Shown here: positions 4,938-5,780 of the stretch, in pieces
How the letters are laid out: the number at the start of each line of letters is the position of its first letter
Position numbering within the stretch: the first letter of the stretch is position 1
Origin: an uncultured Lachnospiraceae bacterium
GTDB lineage: Bacteria > Bacillota > Clostridia > Lachnospirales > Lachnospiraceae
Length of the DNA: 5,780 nt
Direction: 5' to 3'
Assembly (NCBI GenBank): GCA_902783735.1
Contig: CACZSE010000293.1
Span: 1-5,780 of the forward strand
The notes under the pieces: generated by a model
Seen by the model: the letters and a program-made list of their open reading frames with translations, nothing else
Told to the model about the DNA's origin: nothing
The model's database searches: none
Translations under genes and position numbers: made by a program

Positions 4938-5780
4938 ATGAGATATCATCTCAAAAAGAACTGTATAGTATCTTTAGCATTGTCAGCGACGCTTGTTTTA
5001 TCGTCGTGTTCTTTCGGTGCTTCCGATATGGGGAAGGATGAAAGTTTAGTATCTAAAGAAACTGAAAAATTATCAAAAGAATATTCTGCATCGGAGGATC
5101 TGGTAAACAGTGCCGTTGACTTCGATCATGAACTTGATGAGTATAAGCCGAAAAAGGACCATTACAATTTCTATTTTACATATAAAACAGTACATTCATG
5201 GTGGGATGCGGTCGCACTTGGAATGGAAGATGCCCAGAGGCAGTATCTTGACAAGGGTATTACTATTACATATGAATACATGGCGCCTGATGCAGCTTCC
5301 GCAGAAGATCAGAAAAAGAGATTGGCCGAAGCGAAGGAGAGAGATTTTGATGTGATCGGTGTCGATGTTGCCGATGATGTGATAATCTCTCCGATCCTTG
5401 ACGAAATGGTGGATTCCGGTGTTAAGGTTATGACATTTTCAAGTTCGGATGCTGCAGAAGGATGCAAAAGAATAGCTTATGTGGGAAATACACATAACTA
5501 CGAAGACGGAGTTGATCTGACAAAAGCTCTATGCGAAAAGCTTGGATATAAAGGAAAGGTGGCTATATTAGTCGGAAGTGTCGGTGCACCCTGTCATGAA
5601 GACAGGGCAAGAGGAGCAAAGGATACGATCGCCCAATATCCCGATATGGAAATAGTTGCTACAGAATATGATATGGACTCCGTAGATCTTGCTTATGATC
5701 TGACTAAGAAGATCCTTAGTGATCATCCCGATCTGGACGGTATTATCTGTTGTAACATGAGTAATCCGGTAGGTGCTGCC
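4938..5780 (+). CDS. Substrate-binding lipoprotein of an ABC transporter (ribose/galactose-binding type), 3' end outside window
   Basis: Such lipoproteins sit on the outer face of the membrane and deliver a solute, usually a sugar, to an ABC permease; some instead feed a sensor kinase. Translation from ATG 4938 (GGAGG at 4925-4929) is open for 281 codons to the window edge. Residues 1-24 form a lipoprotein signal: basic start (R2, K6, K7), hydrophobic core, and lipobox L21-S22-S23-C24, with C24 the lipid-modified residue. An acidic, low-complexity linker of about 50 residues follows. The first lobe of a periplasmic-binding fold begins near residue 77 (FYFTYKTVHSWWDAVALGMEDA), with DFDVIGVDVAD at 136-146, KVMTFSSSDA at 163-172 and YVGNTHNYEDG at 181-191, the last like the IGTDNY segment of rhizopine/ribose binders. 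The second lobe starts around 205 (YKGKVAILVGSVGA). The ligand cannot be named, and any permease genes would lie downstream of the window. No frameshift is seen. Confidence 0.88.
   Translation, partial: MRYHLKKNCIVSLALSATLVLSSCSFGASDMGKDESLVSKETEKLSKEYSASEDLVNSAVDFDHELDEYKPKKDHYNFYFTYKTVHSWWDAVALGMEDAQRQYLDKGITITYEYMAPDAASAEDQKKRLAEAKERDFDVIGVDVADDVIISPILDEMVDSGVKVMTFSSSDAAEGCKRIAYVGNTHNYEDGVDLTKALCEKLGYKGKVAILVGSVGAPCHEDRARGAKDTIAQYPDMEIVATEYDMDSVDLAYDLTKKILSDHPDLDGIICCNMSNPVGAA

Noticed and set aside
5110..5355. 81-codon reading frame on the + strand
   Set aside because: It lies wholly within the binding-protein lipoprotein gene in another frame; the gene starting at 4938 has a lipobox, strong ribosome binding site and family motifs, so this one is a shadow.
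1..5780. CRISPR array, tRNA or rRNA gene, insertion sequence, phage or integration site
   Set aside because: No regularly spaced direct repeats, no tRNA-like cloverleaf, no rRNA segments, and no transposase or integrase motifs were found on either strand. The genes have uniform orientation and similar base use.

Overview
The window looks like a chromosomal segment from a Gram-positive anaerobe of the Clostridia, most likely Lachnospiraceae (Butyrivibrio or a relative). This is inferred from the moderately low G+C, the strong GGAG/GGAGG ribosome binding sites, the clostridial style of the PssA, Psd and topoisomerase sequences, and a lipoprotein sugar-type binding protein. No sequence search was run, so the family placement is inference. 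All six genes lie on the + strand. There is no sign of a phage, insertion sequence, CRISPR array or RNA gene.

Layout. (1) 1-1092 is the 3' half of a type IA topoisomerase of the TopB (topoisomerase III) kind, cut by the left edge and carrying the active-site tyrosine. (2) 1121-1786 encodes a stand-alone left-handed beta-helix protein resembling the acetyltransferase half of GlmU. (3) 1790-3205 encodes a signalling protein with an N-terminal degenerate GGDEF domain followed by GAF-like and PAS-like domains. (4) 3229-3936 is pssA and (5) 3938-4780 is psd, the two consecutive steps from CDP-diacylglycerol to phosphatidylethanolamine. (6) A hairpin terminator at 4799-4833 closes this run. (7) After a roughly 100-base leader with two small inverted repeats, a new unit begins at 4938: a substrate-binding lipoprotein of the ribose/galactose-binding type, cut by the right edge.

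Genes 1 to 5 are separated by 28, 3, 23 and 1 bases, so they can be read as one transcription unit ending at the terminator. A candidate internal promoter overlaps the end of the GGDEF gene and could drive pssA-psd separately. The clear biochemical theme is membrane phospholipid synthesis (pssA-psd). Whether the topoisomerase, hexapeptide protein and signalling protein have any functional tie to it cannot be told from this sequence.

The least ordinary element is the GGDEF protein. Its signature is KGDEY, a metal-binding aspartate is replaced by asparagine, the inhibitory site is lost, and its sensory domains lie after the GGDEF domain rather than before it. I do not see a clearly new multi-gene system here. 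Most of the window is ordinary core gene content.
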